A stretch of DNA of 64,000 bases from Tepidibacillus fermentans (GCF_004342885.1 NZ_SMAB01000003.1:62001-126000); one strand, 5' to 3'. Shown: positions 30,517 to 39,732, numbered from the stretch's first letter. Numbers and translations are program-made. The notes: generated by a model from the sequence alone, not told the origin.

Positions 30517-31296
30517 CTATTTATCTTCAAATACTGGGGAACGTTTTTCAAAGAATGCTCGAGTACCTTCCTGTTTATCTGCCGTAATACAAACTTCTCC
30601 AAACAACTTTGCTTCCAGTAACAACCCTTCTTTAATTGATCCGCTTAACCCTTGGTTAATCGCTTCGATCGATTTGGCGATTGCAACTCCACCTTTTATT
30701 GCGATCTGATGAGCCAACTTCTTCGCCTCTAATAAAACGTTTTCATCTGGAACGATGCGATTCACAACACCTACATGATACGCTTCATCCGCTGAATAAA
30801 TATTACCTGTTAATATCCATTCCAGCGCAATTGAATGATTGGTCAATCTTGCGAGTCGTTGTGTCCCGCCAAACCCTGGAATAATACCAAGATTAATTTC
30901 CGGTTGACCGAACTTTGCTGAATTACCAGCAATCCGAATGTGACAAGCCATCGCTAATTCCATCCCGCCACCAAGACATACTCCATTAATCGCAGCAATT
31001 ACTGGTTTTTTCATTTGCTCAATTCGATCAAATAGTTGCTGTCCTAGTCGTGATAATCGTTCTCCTTCTTCTTTGGAAGAAATGTTGGCAATTTCTTTGA
31101 TATCAGCACCAGCAACAAATGCTTTACCGTAACCTGTTAGCACCATTGCTTTTACTCGAGAATCTACACACGCTGTTTCCATTGCTGTTTCTAACTCTTG
31201 TAATGTTTTTACCCCAAGCGTATTCACTGGTGGATGGTTAATTGTAATTATTGCTACACGATCTTCTAATTCATATTTCAAACGTTCAAATTCCAT
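30517..31296 (-). CDS. fadB: Enoyl-CoA hydratase FadB
   Basis: Crotonase-fold enzyme that hydrates trans-2-enoyl-CoA. The 259-residue protein shows the oxyanion-hole segments AFVAGADIKEI and GVCLGGGMELAMAC, and the catalytic region INLGIIPGFGGTQRLARL. Start at the ATG 31294-31296, which has AAAGGAG eight bases upstream; the frame open to 31329 overlaps fadR. It follows fadR by 13 bases. Confidence 0.93.
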   Translation of the reverse strand: MEFERLKYELEDRVAIITINHPPVNTLGVKTLQELETAMETACVDSRVKAMVLTGYGKAFVAGADIKEIANISSKEEGERLSRLGQQLFDRIEQMKKPVIAAINGVCLGGGMELAMACHIRIAGNSAKFGQPEINLGIIPGFGGTQRLARLTNHSIALEWILTGNIYSADEAYHVGVVNRIVPDENVLLEAKKLAHQIAIKGGVAIAKSIEAINQGLSGSIKEGLLLEAKLFGEVCITADKQEGTRAFFEKRSPVFEDK

Positions 31297-31309
31297 TTTC
31301 CCTACTCCT

Positions 31310-31897
31310 TTACTTTCGTTTAAGACCATTCATTAATAAAGAAAATACAGGTTCTACTAAAGCAAGCAAATCATATTTCATATCCTTCATCACCCAAGAT
31401 GTCGCTGTTTCATCTAATGTCCCAAAAATCATCTGCCGCATAAGTCGGATATCTACATCGTCATGAAATTTTCCTTCCTCAATCCCAAATCGGATTAAAT
31501 CTTCGATCAGGAGGTGATAGAGCTTTAAGGTGCTGCCAATTTCCTTTCGAAAGTTACGATTGGATTGGCGCAATTCAATTTGTGTCACAATCGCAAGATG
31601 AGGATCCATCGCTAATTGTTTAAAATGCATATAAATGAGTTGATGAAGCTTTTCTTCGACAGAATGAACCAAATCTACTTTCTGTTTAACCTTCTCAACA
31701 AAGCGCGTCATTTTCAAACGAAATAAAGAGATGAGTAAGTCTTCCTTGTTTTTAAAATAGAGGTAGATTGTTCCGTCTGCTACCTGGGCTTCACGAGCAA
31801 TCTTGGTTACTTGTGCGTGGTGATATCCGTTTTCGGCAATCACTTTGATTGCTGCATCAATAATTGCATGATACTTCTCTCCGTATTTTTTAACCAT
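31310..31897 (-). CDS. fadR: Fatty-acid degradation repressor FadR (TetR family)
   Basis: TetR-type regulator that leaves DNA when it binds long-chain acyl-CoA. The 195-residue protein has the N-terminal helix-turn-helix (about residues 25-50; AQVTKIAREAQVADGTIYLYFKNKEDLL) and an all-helical ligand domain. It is the orthologue of B. subtilis FadR (YsiA) by position (lcfA-fadR-fadB-etfB-etfA). Two perfect FadR boxes are in the window: one 20 bases upstream of this gene (autoregulation) and one upstream of fadN. Confidence 0.95.
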   Translation of the reverse strand: MVKKYGEKYHAIIDAAIKVIAENGYHHAQVTKIAREAQVADGTIYLYFKNKEDLLISLFRLKMTRFVEKVKQKVDLVHSVEEKLHQLIYMHFKQLAMDPHLAIVTQIELRQSNRNFRKEIGSTLKLYHLLIEDLIRFGIEEGKFHDDVDIRLMRQMIFGTLDETATSWVMKDMKYDLLALVEPVFSLLMNGLKRK

Positions 31898-31917
31898 TTT
31901 TTAAACTCCTTTTATAC

Positions 31918-31935
31918 TGAATGATTATTCATTCA
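31918..31935 (-). promoter_or_regulatory. FadR operator upstream of fadR
   Basis: Perfect TGAATGA-TTAT-TCATTCA. It lies just downstream of the predicted -10, between promoter and fadR start, so binding would block fadR-fadB-etfB-etfA transcription. Confidence 0.93.
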
Positions 31936-31946
31936 TGTATAGTTAA

Positions 31947-31975
31947 AGCATATCGTTATTTGAAAGAAAAATCAA
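31947..31975 (-). promoter_or_regulatory. Promoter of the fadR operon
   Basis: Minus-strand TTGATT (31970-31975) and TATGCT (31947-31952) with a 17-base spacer, followed 11 bases later by the FadR box. Confidence 0.65.
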
Positions 31976-32025
31976 TATATTAAGAATATTCTGTAAATAA
32001 TTAGTACAAGTTCACATTTTTTAAA

Positions 32026-33726
32026 TTAACTTACTTTGTCCTTTTCTATCTTCTTTCTTTCTTCCTCAACTAAGGTACGACGTAGGATTTTCCCGACCAT
32101 TGTTTTTGGAAGTTCAGTACGAAACTCATAGGCTTTTGGAACCTTATACGCCGCCAAACGTTCTCTGCAAAACGCATCCAACTCTTTTTCATTGGTTTTT
32201 GCTCCCTCTTTTAAAACGATAAATGCCTTTACTGTTTCTCCTCGATATGGATCAGGAATACCGACAACAACTGCCTCCTGAACAGCTTCATGTTCATATA
32301 GAACCTCTTCTACCTCTCGCGGATAGATGTTATAACCTCCAGCAATGATCATATCCTTCTTCCGATCAACGATATAAAAGTATCCTTCATCATCCATCGT
32401 TGCCATATCTCCTGTCAATAACCAACCGTTGACAAGCACTTTTGCTGTTTCTTCTGGGCGATTCCAATAACCTTTCATCACGACAGGACTTTTAATGGCT
32501 AATTCACCAATTCCACCAAGTTCAACATCTTCACCAGTAACAGGGTCAACAATTTTTGCTTCCGTATCTGGCCAAGGAATTCCTATGCTTCCTATTTTTC
32601 GTTTCTCCCAGATCGGATTGGCATGTGTAACTGGAGATGTTTCTGTTAAACCATACCCCTCTACTAATCGCGCTCCAGTTAGTTTTTCAAATTTGTCCTG
32701 TACTTCAAGCGGTAGCGGAGCTGAACCACTTATACACGCTTCAATCGACGATAAATCATACTGTTTCACATTGGGATGATTGAGTATCGCGATATACATT
32801 GTAGGTGCACCTGGAAAAAAAGTTGGCTTTTCTTTTTGAATCGTTTGTAAAATTTCCTCAGCTTTAAATCTAGGGATTAAGATCATGGTTGAGGCAAGAT
32901 GAATGCTTAAATTCATGACAGAGGTCATACCAAATACATGGAAAAATGGTAAAACACCTAAGATTCTTTCCTGTCCTTTTTTGGCACGATATAGCCAATG
33001 CGCTTCTTGAATGACATTGACGACAAGATTATAATGGGTAAGCATCACACCTTTAGCAATACCTGTTGTTCCACCTGTATATTGTAAAAGAGCAATATCT
33101 TCTTTTGGATCCAGCTGAACATGAATTGGAAATACAGGTTGTCTTTTCATTAGTCTTGAGAAAAAGCAAACACCATCCTTTTTGAGGACTGGGACATACT
33201 GCCCATCTTTTCTTAATTTTAAGTTATAAAGCATATTTTTTGGGAAAGGAAGATAATCCTTAATACTTGTCACAATGACGTGTTTTAAAAATGTTTTGGA
33301 ACGGATATTTTCTACTTTCGGATAAAATAAATCTAAAGTAATGATCACTTCCGCTCCTGAGTCAACCAATTGGTGTTCTAATTCCCGTTCAGTATACATG
33401 GGATTATTCTGAACAACAATTGCTCCTAGCATTAATGCCCCGTAATAAACAATTACCGATTGTGGAGTATTTGGGAGCAAGAGTGCGACTCGGTCACCTT
33501 TCTTCACACCTAACTGTTTTAATCCATGAGCAAATTTGTACACATCATTCAATAATTCTTTAAATTTAATCGTTTTGCCCATGAAAGATATCGCATCTTG
33601 GTTTGGATATTCTCTTGCTGCGTTCACTAGAAGTTCCGGAATTGAAATCTCTGGATAAGAAATTGTATGAGGAACCTCTTTAGGATAGGAAGAAAGCCAA
33701 ATTCGATTGATAACCTCCTTACTCAT
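32026..33726 (-). CDS. lcfA: Long-chain-fatty-acid-CoA ligase LcfA
   Basis: AMP-forming ligase that activates fatty acids to acyl-CoA. The 566-residue protein has the P-loop-like motif LQYTGGTTGIAKGVMLTH, GYGLTETSP, and the C-terminal GWLLTGDMATMDDEGYFYIVDRKKDMIIAGG with the catalytic Lys region PKTMVGKILRR. TGAGGAGGGG precedes the ATG. It heads the lcfA-fadR-fadB-etfB-etfA order, but a separate promoter precedes fadR. I found no perfect FadR box upstream of lcfA. Confidence 0.95.
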   Translation of the reverse strand: MSKEVINRIWLSSYPKEVPHTISYPEISIPELLVNAAREYPNQDAISFMGKTIKFKELLNDVYKFAHGLKQLGVKKGDRVALLLPNTPQSVIVYYGALMLGAIVVQNNPMYTERELEHQLVDSGAEVIITLDLFYPKVENIRSKTFLKHVIVTSIKDYLPFPKNMLYNLKLRKDGQYVPVLKKDGVCFFSRLMKRQPVFPIHVQLDPKEDIALLQYTGGTTGIAKGVMLTHYNLVVNVIQEAHWLYRAKKGQERILGVLPFFHVFGMTSVMNLSIHLASTMILIPRFKAEEILQTIQKEKPTFFPGAPTMYIAILNHPNVKQYDLSSIEACISGSAPLPLEVQDKFEKLTGARLVEGYGLTETSPVTHANPIWEKRKIGSIGIPWPDTEAKIVDPVTGEDVELGGIGELAIKSPVVMKGYWNRPEETAKVLVNGWLLTGDMATMDDEGYFYIVDRKKDMIIAGGYNIYPREVEEVLYEHEAVQEAVVVGIPDPYRGETVKAFIVLKEGAKTNEKELDAFCRERLAAYKVPKAYEFRTELPKTMVGKILRRTLVEEERKKIEKDKVS

Positions 33727-33825
33727 TTTTTCCCCTCCTCATTTTTTCTTGGTTATATTTCTATTGTATATAATTTTATGAATATTTTGAATATTTTTAT
33801 TTTTTTCTTTTTAAATTTTTTGATA

Positions 33826-33859
33826 ATAAAAAGGTCTGTGATTGCAAATCACAAACCTT
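33826..33859 (-). terminator. Terminator of holA
   Basis: Minus-strand stem with arms AAGGTTTGTGATT and AATCACAGACCTT around TGC (33831-33859), then TTTTATT. It follows the holA stop by about 25 bases. Confidence 0.85.
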
Positions 33860-33884
33860 ACATACTTACATTCAAATTTTTATT

Positions 33885-34880
33885 TCATTTACTTTTCATT
33901 CTAGTTAAAGAAAGTAAAAATAACTCCAAAGCCAAAACTTTATCTTTTTTACCCGTTTTCATTTCAAAGTCCATTTCCGCTAATTTCTTGATAATCCCTT
34001 TTAATTCCTGCTCGCTAAATCCTCGACCTTGCTGAAGTGCTAGTTGTACCGCATACGGATGTACCCCGATATGATTACCGATTTGCTGATTGGAATAGCC
34101 TTTTTGCGATAACTCTTTAGCAAATAGCATTAGCCGAAATTGTTTGGCTAAAAGTGCGACGATTTTAATCGGTTCTTCTTTATTTTTTAATAGATCATAG
34201 AGCATCCTTATCGCTTGGTCGATTTCAAGATTGGCTACTTGTTCAACTAAAGAAAAAACATTTTGTTCTAATGTTCGAGCCGTTAATTCTTTCACAACTT
34301 TTTGGTCAATTTTACCCCCTTTTCCTACATATAGGGCCATTTTTTTTATCTCTTGGTTAAGGATCTGAAGTTCTTCTCCAACCGTATAGATCAAGAATTG
34401 GGCTGCGTCAGAACTTATTTCGATCCCTTCAGTTTGTGCAATTTTATGAATCCAATCTGCTAATTCTTTTCCTTTTAATGTTGCAAAGGATTCTACCGTG
34501 GCAGCTTGTTTCAATATTTTTGTGATTTTTTTCCTTTCATCTAATTTTTCAGAAAACACAGTCAAAATTAGAGTACTGTAATCAACAGGGTTTTCTAAAA
34601 ACCGTTCCAAACTCTCGATCTCATGTTCCACCTTTGTATTTGCTTTTTGCCCCGTAAGGAAATAGGCATTTTTCGCGATCACAACTTTATGTTCCGAAAG
34701 AAAAGGCAATGTTTCCGCTTCTTGAATCACTTCTTCGATCGGTGTTACTTGTAAATCATAGGTGATCAAATTCATCTCTCTCTCCTCAAATGGAAGCCGT
34801 TGATGAATGATTTGCTCAATTTTCTGTTCGATTAAATAGGATTCTAATCCATAAAAAAGGTAGATCGATGATTTTGGCAT
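33885..34880 (-). CDS. holA: DNA polymerase III delta subunit (YqeN)
   Basis: Clamp-loader delta subunit that opens the beta clamp. The 331-residue protein starts MPKSSIYLFYGLESYLIEQKI, carries the family N-terminal AAA-like fold and the C-terminal collar domain (AKQFRLMLFAKEL, HPYAVQLALQQGRGFSEQELKGI). Start at the ATG 34878-34880, with GGAGGAG just upstream. In B. subtilis it is next to rpsT; here rpsT is 23 kb away, beyond the fad block. Confidence 0.92.
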   Translation of the reverse strand: MPKSSIYLFYGLESYLIEQKIEQIIHQRLPFEEREMNLITYDLQVTPIEEVIQEAETLPFLSEHKVVIAKNAYFLTGQKANTKVEHEIESLERFLENPVDYSTLILTVFSEKLDERKKITKILKQAATVESFATLKGKELADWIHKIAQTEGIEISSDAAQFLIYTVGEELQILNQEIKKMALYVGKGGKIDQKVVKELTARTLEQNVFSLVEQVANLEIDQAIRMLYDLLKNKEEPIKIVALLAKQFRLMLFAKELSQKGYSNQQIGNHIGVHPYAVQLALQQGRGFSEQELKGIIKKLAEMDFEMKTGKKDKVLALELFLLSLTRMKSK

Positions 34881-34953
34881 AAGCTCCTCCTTCAATTTCA
34901 ATCCCACGTCCATTATATCGGTAAAACTTCCATCGTTCTAGACAAAATCAATC

Positions 34954-34983
34954 AAAATAGGTTTGTATATTCCAACACGCTCC
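34954..34983 (+). repeat. Short dispersed repeat, copy A
   Basis: The 30-base string beginning AAAATAGGTTTGTATATTCC recurs at 40059-40088 with one mismatch. Both copies are in gene-free gaps. Confidence 0.75.
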
Positions 34984-35033
34984 GTTGTTCGTGTACATTA
35001 CACTCCCAAAATCTTATACTTACTTACATAATA

Positions 35034-35056
35034 AAACCCCCAGGTATAGGGGGTTG
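35034..35056 (-). terminator. Hairpin between holA and comEC, probable comEC terminator
   Basis: The 309-base gap 34881-35189 holds no gene. AACCCCC/GGGGGTT forms a short strong stem followed on the minus strand by TTATTATG. A second hairpin at 35091-35128 (CGCCCAAT/ATTGGGCG with inner GGAA/TTCC) lies closer to comEC. The distance from the comEC stop leaves the assignment uncertain. Confidence 0.55.
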
Positions 35057-35090
35057 TTTCCTGATATTGCCCTATTCACAATTATGTAAA

Positions 35091-35128
35091 CGCCCAATGG
35101 AAAGGCCTAGGAACTTCCCAATTGGGCG
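35091..35128. other. Inverted repeat downstream of comEC
   Basis: Arms CGCCCAAT and ATTGGGCG with inner GGAA/TTCC pairs. No U-tract on either strand. Function unknown. Confidence 0.5.
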
Positions 35129-35189
35129 GGAAGCAGTTGTTGTATTACACTATACGAAGTTTTTTTAAAATGTGTGACGAATTTCTAGA

Positions 35190-37646
35190 TTATTTTTTAC
35201 GCAAAGTTTTTTCAATTTCATACCCTTTTGGATTCACATGAACAATAATCGCTCCATCTTGATCGGTGCGCCAAATATCAATCTGATTCTCTTTTAAACG
35301 TGAAATGACTTCCTCAGAGGGATGACCATAACGATTATGCATACCCACAGAGATGAGTGCTTCCCTTGGGTGTAAATGATCTAATAATGTTGGAGTAGTA
35401 GAAGTTTGACTCCCATGATGTCCGACTTTCAAAAAATCAACAGTAGAAAGAGAGTAGTTTTGAATTAATTGGTTTTCCCCTTTTTGTTCAAGATCCCCCA
35501 TAAAAAGAAATTGAGTTTGATAGAGTTTGACATAGGTAATCAAAGATTGATTATTTTCTTTTTCTTCTGGTCGTAAACCAAGTGAAAGAAACGTGATTGT
35601 CGAATTTTGATCGAGAGAAAGATGAGATTCCCCTTTTTTTACAACTTTGATTGGAATTTGCTTTTGATTTAATTTGGTATATAACTCTTCTCCTAACTCT
35701 GTTCTAGGAAATCCTTCCCCTACAATAAACCAACGAATGGGAATTTGATCGACAAGTGCAAGATATCCTTCTAGGTGATCAGCATCTTCATGAGTTAAAA
35801 CGGCATAATCTAAAACTTTGATCTCTTGGTCGTGTAAATAGGGGAGAACGATGTCTTCTCCAACTTGGAAAGGATCCCTTCTTTTTTCCCATTCTGATTC
35901 CTTTGTAAAAGATAATGTCCCACCACTATCAATTAAGATAGATTTCCCTTGAGGGGATTCAATCAAAAAACTATCCCCCTGACCCACATCGATCATCGTC
36001 ACACGTGCTTCTTCAGGAGATAAAAGAATAAATCCGAACCACAAGCCGATGCTAAGAATAAGGAAAACTTTTTCAAAGAAAAATAGATATCTTTTCACAC
36101 GATAAGAGATGAAAGAATCTCTGATTTCTCTTCTGATCAACCACCAAATCAAAATACAATATAGCAGAACAACTATCCACCATGAATAATGGTGATACAC
36201 TTCAAATCCGTTTAATTTGCTTAAATCAGCAATTACCTTAAAAAGAATCTTCAATAAAAAATCTAAGACTTGGCCAATCCAAATGGCAAATGGAAGATGA
36301 AATAAACCTAATACTAATAGAAGTAACCCCATTGGAAGAATAGCAAAACTAAAAATCGGTACAAATAGTAAGTTTGCAAACCATGAAAGTAATGAGTACT
36401 GATGGAAATGATAGAAAAGTAGTGGGAATGATGCTAGTTGGGTGATGATTAAGATCGCGATTGTTGAAAGAAGTAACGAAGGAACCTTGTCTCTTAACAT
36501 CGTTTCAACTTTCGGATATCCCCAAATCAGAAAAAAAGTAACGACAAACGATAATTGAAATCCCACATCATAAATCCATTTGGGATTATATAAGGTCATT
36601 AAGAGAAAGGTAATGCCAATCGATTGTAGCGAGAGAAAAGATTTACGAAAAGTAAGTCCATAAAGCGTGACCAAAGACATCAGGGTTGCTCGAATTACTG
36701 AAGCGCTTGCACCAACCAAGAACATATAACTAACCAAGAAAATCCCTGTTATCATCCCTCTTTTTTCCCTAGATAGGCCTAAATTCGCTAACAACCAAGA
36801 TAAGATCAAAGTTAAAATGGTTAAATGGAGTCCGGAAATAGCAATAATGTGGCTTAGTCCTAACGTAGAGAAACTATCCCTAATCTCGCTAGAAAGATCA
36901 TGACGATTACCCAAGATTAAGCTTTTCATAAAACCAGATTGAGGATCCGTTAAATATCTGTCAAAGAGTTGGGAAAACTGGTTTTGCAAAAGATAGAACA
37001 CATATGTAATCGAAATTCGTTGAGAAACTTGGACATTGCCTAGGTCAGAAATCGCAATCTGCCAATACACATTTTGATTTGCCAAATATCGCGAATAATC
37101 AAATTGGCCAGGATTTCTGGCTGGAGAGGGCTTTTCTAAGATCCCGTAAAAGGTGATACCCATCCCATTTGCCCATTTTCTCACTTTTTCTTGATCGGTT
37201 TCTTTTTTTAAGTATAGATTGACGATTAACTTTTCTTTTGTTTGAATCCTTTTTTCTTGTAGCTGCCATTGATAGGAGAATGGTTGAACTTGAAATTTTA
37301 CCAATTTACCATCAATAACCGGTTCTGAGGCAAGAAAACCTCGGATACCTAGCCTTTTCCCCACCATATCTTCAGGTAATTGCGTTTGATGTTGACTCTG
37401 ATACGCAAGCATATAATTAAATCCAGCGTAGAGAAATGTGAAGAGTAAGAAAACGAACCAGAGATTAGATCTGCGGTAATAGAAATAAAGAGAAAATAGA
37501 AAAAAGACCAAACTGAGCAAAATTCCTATCATCAGTTTGATCCATGACACCTCTGCATCTCTACCAAGTAACAAGCCAATAGCCCAAACCAAAGATAAAA
37601 GAATAAGTGGTGCCTTAAGTTTATAAAAATGACGTACCAAATCCAT
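35190..37646 (-). CDS. comEC: DNA uptake channel protein ComEC
   Basis: Polytopic membrane protein that forms the DNA channel in competence. The 818-residue protein has an N-terminal OB-like external domain, the Competence domain with about ten transmembrane helices (GLSHIIAISGLHLTILT is typical) and a C-terminal metallo-beta-lactamase-like nuclease domain with DVGQGDSFLIESPQGKSILIDSGG and LTHEDADHLEGY. It follows comEB directly (shared base 37646). Full length, so the uptake machinery looks intact here. Confidence 0.95.
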   Translation of the reverse strand: MDLVRHFYKLKAPLILLSLVWAIGLLLGRDAEVSWIKLMIGILLSLVFFLFSLYFYYRRSNLWFVFLLFTFLYAGFNYMLAYQSQHQTQLPEDMVGKRLGIRGFLASEPVIDGKLVKFQVQPFSYQWQLQEKRIQTKEKLIVNLYLKKETDQEKVRKWANGMGITFYGILEKPSPARNPGQFDYSRYLANQNVYWQIAISDLGNVQVSQRISITYVFYLLQNQFSQLFDRYLTDPQSGFMKSLILGNRHDLSSEIRDSFSTLGLSHIIAISGLHLTILTLILSWLLANLGLSREKRGMITGIFLVSYMFLVGASASVIRATLMSLVTLYGLTFRKSFLSLQSIGITFLLMTLYNPKWIYDVGFQLSFVVTFFLIWGYPKVETMLRDKVPSLLLSTIAILIITQLASFPLLFYHFHQYSLLSWFANLLFVPIFSFAILPMGLLLLVLGLFHLPFAIWIGQVLDFLLKILFKVIADLSKLNGFEVYHHYSWWIVVLLYCILIWWLIRREIRDSFISYRVKRYLFFFEKVFLILSIGLWFGFILLSPEEARVTMIDVGQGDSFLIESPQGKSILIDSGGTLSFTKESEWEKRRDPFQVGEDIVLPYLHDQEIKVLDYAVLTHEDADHLEGYLALVDQIPIRWFIVGEGFPRTELGEELYTKLNQKQIPIKVVKKGESHLSLDQNSTITFLSLGLRPEEKENNQSLITYVKLYQTQFLFMGDLEQKGENQLIQNYSLSTVDFLKVGHHGSQTSTTPTLLDHLHPREALISVGMHNRYGHPSEEVISRLKENQIDIWRTDQDGAIIVHVNPKGYEIEKTLRKK

Positions 37647-38110
37647 TATTTATTCTCTCTTTCATATTGGCGGAAAGTAATATTGGCTTCTTTAAATAAT
37701 TCTGTTACCTTTGGTAAATCCTTTTCATATTTCCGTTCATAAACGACTTCTTTAATTCCACTATTCGCCAGCATCTTAGCGCAATTATAGCAAGGGGAAT
37801 CGGTAACGAATACAGTTGCTCCTTCACGGTCTGCCCGATCCGTGAACAACATCAAATTGACCTCCGCATGAATCGTTCGGATACATCTTTCTTTCTCTTC
37901 ACCATTCTCATGATAATGTTCAATCAGACAACCTTGTTCATAACAATCCGCTACTCCTGATGGACTTCCATTATAACCCGTACCCATTAATTTTTTATCT
38001 TTTACCAAGATCGCTCCTACATGTCTTCTAGGACAAGTCGCTCTTTCAGCAACAGTAAAAGCCAGATCCATAAAATACTCATCCCAACTTTTACGGTAAT
38101 GTGAACCCAA
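37646..38110 (-). CDS. comEB: dCMP deaminase ComEB
   Basis: The 154-residue zinc deaminase has IHAEVNLMLF (HAE) and DSPCYNCAKMLANSG (PCxxC), the ligands of the catalytic zinc. It converts dCMP to dUMP. It is cotranscribed with comEC, overlapping its start by one base, but is not known to be needed for competence. Confidence 0.94.
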   Translation of the reverse strand: MGSHYRKSWDEYFMDLAFTVAERATCPRRHVGAILVKDKKLMGTGYNGSPSGVADCYEQGCLIEHYHENGEEKERCIRTIHAEVNLMLFTDRADREGATVFVTDSPCYNCAKMLANSGIKEVVYERKYEKDLPKVTELFKEANITFRQYERENK

Positions 38111-38271
38111 TTCCCTTCCCTCACCTTCGTTAAACGAATTCCTTTCATTGTATTACACTCCTATTGTTTTCTTTAAAATAAGAGCTTGTCAAGAAAAAAA
38201 TTCGCTTCGCCATTAGCTTGTAGGATTCCATATCAAAATTATCCAAAGAAATAAAAGATTATCCCATTACC

Positions 38272-38306
38272 TTTAAAAAAATAAGGGTTCGTTTCAATGA
38301 ACCCCT
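38272..38306 (-). terminator. Terminator after the CoA-binding protein gene
   Basis: Minus-strand GGGTTC/GAACCC stem, followed by TTATTTTTTT. It suggests that comEB-comEC may have their own promoter, in the 206-base gap that follows. Confidence 0.7.
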
Positions 38307-38316
38307 ATCGATGATC

Positions 38317-38736
38317 CTATTCTGATTTAAATAAACGCTTATGTTCAATCTTGATACACTTATCCATCACAACTTTTAAACCTTTTTCAGAAGCAAAGTT
38401 CGCAGCTTCTTCATTCACAACCTCTAATTGGAACCAGATTGCCTTAGCTCCAATTTGAACCGCTTCTTCTGCAATTGGCATCACTTGATCAGGTCTACGA
38501 AATACATCAACGATATCAACTTGACCTTCAATCTCCTTTAAAGAACCTACTGCTTTTTTTCCTAGAACTTCATCAATCGTTGGATTGACAGGGATGACCT
38601 CATATCCTTGGTTGTTCAAATACTCTGCTACCTTATAACTGTCACGATCAGGTTTGTTAGATAGTCCAACAATTGCAATCCGCTTGGATTCTTTTAATAA
38701 GCTTTTTATTTGTTCATCTGTAGTTAAACGACTCAT
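38317..38736 (-). CDS. CoA-binding domain protein (YccU-like)
   Basis: A 139-residue Rossmann-like protein with RIAIVGLSNKPDRDSYKVAEYLNNQGYEVIPVNP (CoA_binding family, similar to YccU) and KAIWFQLEVVNEEA...GLKVVMDKCIKIEH at the end. Substrate and role are unknown. Start at the ATG 38734-38736, with GGGGG five bases before. Its presence inside the comE cluster, together with a metY remnant, marks an insertion relative to B. subtilis. Confidence 0.82.
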   Translation of the reverse strand: MSRLTTDEQIKSLLKESKRIAIVGLSNKPDRDSYKVAEYLNNQGYEVIPVNPTIDEVLGKKAVGSLKEIEGQVDIVDVFRRPDQVMPIAEEAVQIGAKAIWFQLEVVNEEAANFASEKGLKVVMDKCIKIEHKRLFKSE

Positions 38737-38825
38737 AATTTTCCCCCTTTCATCTAAGTCAACATTAATGGATATCAAAGAGTACGTCAATAGTTTAACT
38801 AACATCGCATTTCTTTATACCAAGG

Positions 38826-39029
38826 TTATATAGCAGTTAAAGCTTGATCCAAATCTGCCAATAAATCATCAATATCTTCAATCCCAACCGATACACGAAT
38901 GAGATCGTTAGGTACACCTGCGGCGATTTTCTCATCATCTGTAAGCTGTTGATGTGTCGTACTCGCAGGATGAATCACCAATGAATGTACGTCTCCTACA
39001 TTAGCGACATGGGTAAAGATCACAAGATT
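38826..39029 (-). pseudogene. metY: C-terminal fragment of O-acetylhomoserine sulfhydrylase
   Basis: The frame encodes [25 protein letters not shown]...[27 protein letters not shown], the conserved last 65 or so residues of MetY-type PLP enzymes. The other 360 residues, with the PLP lysine, are absent. The fragment starts right after the comEA stop. It is a relic of a gene once inserted here, not a working enzyme. Confidence 0.88.
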
Positions 39030-39032
39030 GGA

Positions 39033-39689
39033 TTAATGTACCGAAATTTTTTCTTTTAATTTTTCGAATGTTTTTTCACCGATGCCAGACACATTCATGA
39101 GATCTTCAATTTTTTGAAAGGGGCCATTTTGTTGACGATATTCAATGATTGCCTTGGCCCTCGTTGCTCCAATTCCATCTAATTCCATTAATTGCGCTTC
39201 ATCGGCCGTATTAATATTGATTTTACTAGAGGTTTGATTTGAAGGATTGGTTGTGATCCCGCTACCTGCTGTTTGACTAATGATTTTAGTTCCTACTTCT
39301 TCTCCTTTTACCGGAATATAGACCACCATTTCATCCTTTAACTTTAAAGCTAAATTCACTTGGTTTAAATCAGCGGTAGGTAAAGTTCCTCCTGCAAGTT
39401 CAAGAACATCTTGTAATCTTGCATTATTTTTCAGATGATAGATCCCTGGTTTCATGACTGCACCTTTGACATCAACCACAATCTCTTCCGAATTTGTTTT
39501 CTCTGATTCGGTTTTACTCGAAATAGCATTTGACGCGTCTTTTGCTTGGTCTCTAAATGGTGGCGGATCTTCTTGTTTGGAAGAGATATATTGACTTATT
39601 CCAAACAAGAGGGCCATAATAAATAGAATAATAAAGATTTTTTCTCTTTTCGTGAAGTGAAACTTTGAAATTAGATCCACCGTTACCAT
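39033..39689 (-). CDS. comEA: Competence DNA receptor ComEA
   Basis: The 218-residue protein has an N-terminal membrane anchor (about residues 17-35), a flexible linker, an SLBB-type domain (VDVKGAVMKPGIYHLKNNARLQDVLELAGG) and the C-terminal helix-hairpin-helix DNA-binding domain (KININTADEAQLMELDGIGATRAKAIIEYR, VSGIGEKTFEKLKEKI). It binds incoming double-stranded DNA at the surface and hands it to ComEC. comER, usually beside it, is absent. Confidence 0.94.
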   Translation of the reverse strand: MVTVDLISKFHFTKREKIFIILFIMALLFGISQYISSKQEDPPPFRDQAKDASNAISSKTESEKTNSEEIVVDVKGAVMKPGIYHLKNNARLQDVLELAGGTLPTADLNQVNLALKLKDEMVVYIPVKGEEVGTKIISQTAGSGITTNPSNQTSSKININTADEAQLMELDGIGATRAKAIIEYRQQNGPFQKIEDLMNVSGIGEKTFEKLKEKISVH

Positions 39690-39732
39690 CCTTTCTAAAT
39701 TTGAAATCGATTGATGAACCGAGGTGTTTACA

